This document shows, piece after piece, positions 62,843 to 64,000 of a DNA stretch of 64,000 bases. Origin of the DNA: Sorangium cellulosum (GTDB taxonomy: Bacteria > Myxococcota_A > Polyangia > Polyangiales > Polyangiaceae). Location: contig NZ_CP012670.1 of NCBI RefSeq assembly GCF_004135735.1, positions 186,001 through 250,000 on the forward strand, in the 5' to 3' direction. Each line of letters starts with the position of its first letter. Within the stretch, counting starts at the first letter, position 1. The notes beneath the pieces were generated by a model. That model was not told the DNA's origin, ran no database searches, and was given only the letters and a program-made list of their open reading frames with translations. The translations under genes were made by a program, and so were the position numbers.

Positions 62843-63727
62843 ATGAAGACATGGATCGATGGGCGGATCGTCGACGCGGCGGACGCCACCGTGAGCGTGA
62901 CCGACCACGGGCTGCTCTACGGGGACGGCGTCTTCGAGGGCATCCGGGTCGCGGCCGGGAGGCTCTTCCGGATCGAGCATCACCTCGCGCGGCTCGCGCT
63001 CGGCGCGAAGGCGCTCGGCCTCGCCTTGCCGCGCCCGCCCGGCGAGCTCCGCGACATCATCGAGCAGACCGTGCGCGCCCACGGCGAGCGCGAGGCCTAC
63101 GTCCGCCTCGTGGTGACGCGCGGCGTCGGCCCGCTCGGCGTGGACCCCACGACCTGCGAGCGCCCCGGGCTGTTCTGCATCGTCGGCTCGATCCGCCTGT
63201 TCAGCGAGGAGCAGCGGCAGCGCGGCCTCGCGCTCATCACGTCGAGCCACCGCCGGCCCAGCGCCGACGCGCTCGACATGCGGGTCAAGAGCCTGAACTA
63301 CCTCGGCTCCGCGCTCGCGAAGCTCGAGGCCCGGCAGCGCGGCGCCGACGACGCGCTGCTGCTCAACGGGCACGGCCACGTGGCCGAGGCCAGCGTGGCC
63401 AACGTGTTCGCGCTGCGCGGCGACGTGCTCTCCACGCCGCCGGCGACCGACGGCTGCCTCGAGGGCATCAACCGCGCGGCCGTCCTGGAGATCGCGCGCA
63501 GCATCGGGCTCGAGGTCCGGGAGCGCTCGCTCGGGCGGCTCGACTTCCTCGGCGCCGACGAGGCGTTCCTGACGGGCTCGGGCGCGGGCATCCTCGCGAT
63601 GCGGAGCCTCGACGGGCGCGTCATCGGCAGCGGGGAGCGCGGCCCCGTCACCGCCCGCCTCGCGTCGCTGCACCGGCGGCTCGCCGAGCGCGAGGGGACC
63701 GAGCTCATCCCGGCGCAGGCCCCGTGA
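62843..63727 (+). CDS. ilvE: Class IV aminotransferase (branched-chain amino acid/D-amino acid type)
   Basis: A 294-residue PLP fold-type IV enzyme. The opening MKTWIDGRIVDAADATVSVTDHGLLYGDGVFEGIR, PLP Lys149 in MRVKSLNYLGSALAKLEA, GHVAEASVANVFAL and EGINRAAVLEIARSIG match branched-chain aminotransferase (IlvE). Annotation as IlvE rather than a D-amino acid or ADC-lyase relative is likely, not proven. It makes Val, Leu and Ile from keto acids. It is coupled to the IclR gene, and its stop is 1 bp from the end of the convergent LysR gene. Confidence 0.9.
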   Translation: MKTWIDGRIVDAADATVSVTDHGLLYGDGVFEGIRVAAGRLFRIEHHLARLALGAKALGLALPRPPGELRDIIEQTVRAHGEREAYVRLVVTRGVGPLGVDPTTCERPGLFCIVGSIRLFSEEQRQRGLALITSSHRRPSADALDMRVKSLNYLGSALAKLEARQRGADDALLLNGHGHVAEASVANVFALRGDVLSTPPATDGCLEGINRAAVLEIARSIGLEVRERSLGRLDFLGADEAFLTGSGAGILAMRSLDGRVIGSGERGPVTARLASLHRRLAEREGTELIPAQAP

Positions 63728-63728
63728 G

Positions 63729-64000
63729 TCAGCACGCGCGGGCGATCTCCGCGAAGATCCCGCGCAGCCAGGCGTGCGCCGGGTCCTTGGCCTGCCGCTC
63801 GTGCCACACCTGATCCAGCGAGAAGCCCCCGAGCTCCACGGGGGGCTTCATGATGCGCAGCGCCTCCATCTCGGCGAAGGCGCGCGCGATGCGCGCCGGC
63901 ACGGTCAGGACCAGATCGGTCTGGGCGACGATGAGCGGCGCCACCAGGAAATGGGGGATCTGCAGCGCCACGCGGCGCGTGAGCCCATGCTCGGCGAGGA
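63729..64000 (-). CDS. LysR-family regulator, C-terminal part (runs off window)
   Basis: About 90 residues of the effector-binding domain of a LysR regulator. EHGLTRRVALQIPHFLVAPLIVAQTDLVLTVPARIARAFAEME is the typical ligand-domain strand-helix pattern, and LDQVWHERQAKDPAHAWLRGIFAEIA is the closing helix, as in the PcpR/NodD-like group. The HTH lies beyond the window. It converges with the aminotransferase gene. Confidence 0.88.
   Translation of the reverse strand, partial: LAEHGLTRRVALQIPHFLVAPLIVAQTDLVLTVPARIARAFAEMEALRIMKPPVELGGFSLDQVWHERQAKDPAHAWLRGIFAEIARAC

Overview
The window comes from a very GC-rich (about 70%) Gram-negative bacterium, most likely a myxobacterium of the Sorangium/Polyangium type. 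This is inferred from several things together: many secreted lipoproteins with Gly/Ala-rich low-complexity linkers, OmpA and thrombospondin type-3 surface proteins, a C-terminal sorting tail of the MYXO-CTERM kind, secreted polysaccharide-active enzymes, a lipoprotein serpin, and strong G/C preference at third codon positions on both strands. I saw no rRNA, tRNA, CRISPR array, phage or complete insertion sequence.

Layout. 0-7 kb: an unknown partial gene, a lipoprotein, a serpin lipoprotein, then a divergent bacteriophytochrome kinase coupled to an alpha/beta-hydrolase, and a PD-(D/E)XK (Rpn-like) protein. 7.7-12.2 kb: a translationally coupled four-gene operon for a periplasmic molybdenum aldehyde oxidoreductase (PaoABC type, gene order A-C-B) plus a small Cys-rich protein. 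12-17 kb: nucleoside phosphorylase PpnP, a B-lectin, an unknown protein, a MOSC protein, a PhyH-type dioxygenase and a PilZ protein. 16.9-22.9 kb: a two-gene surface operon of an OmpA/TSP3 protein and a giant TSP3/DUF11 protein that carries a one-base frameshift and five repeats of about 400 bp. 23-28 kb: Zn alcohol dehydrogenase with a small partner, a VOC protein, an unknown protein and a UDP-type glycosyltransferase. 28.1-31 kb: a frameshifted GH43 enzyme with an eight-fold 15-bp expansion, then an SF2 helicase.

31-43.7 kb: a TetR/MDR-reductase pair with identical operators, a patch of gene remnants, a COG0523 metallochaperone behind a metal-regulator-like palindrome, a TonB-like protein, an AraC/SDR divergent pair, a CBM3-Fn3-GH16 enzyme, a large Cys-rich lipoprotein and a RidA/LysR divergent pair. 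43.7-49.5 kb: a CotH-like lipoprotein, an M20 peptidase, and a di-iron stress module (RIC, a Cys protein and a hemerythrin). 49.5-60 kb: a GAF-periplasmic-binding-protein-GAF-STAS fusion, an AbgT transporter, a nested palindromic element, S37 and S41 peptidase lipoproteins, and an RsbR-like STAS protein in an operon with a DUF574 methyltransferase. 60-64 kb: 1-Cys peroxiredoxin, a DUF2167 protein, IclR plus a class IV aminotransferase, and a partial LysR gene.

Functional threads: (i) sensing by the red-light phytochrome and two STAS proteins of stressosome type, one of which seems to have captured a sugar-binding-protein domain as a cytosolic sensor; (ii) redox, aldehyde and nitrosative stress (PaoABC, Zn-ADH, RIC/hemerythrin, peroxiredoxin, quinone-reductase-like MDR); (iii) a predatory or saprophytic surface and secretome (serpin, lectin, GH16, GH43, S37, S41, CotH, TSP3 proteins). 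A dispersed family of CCGCCAAGG palindromes occurs in three intergenic gaps.
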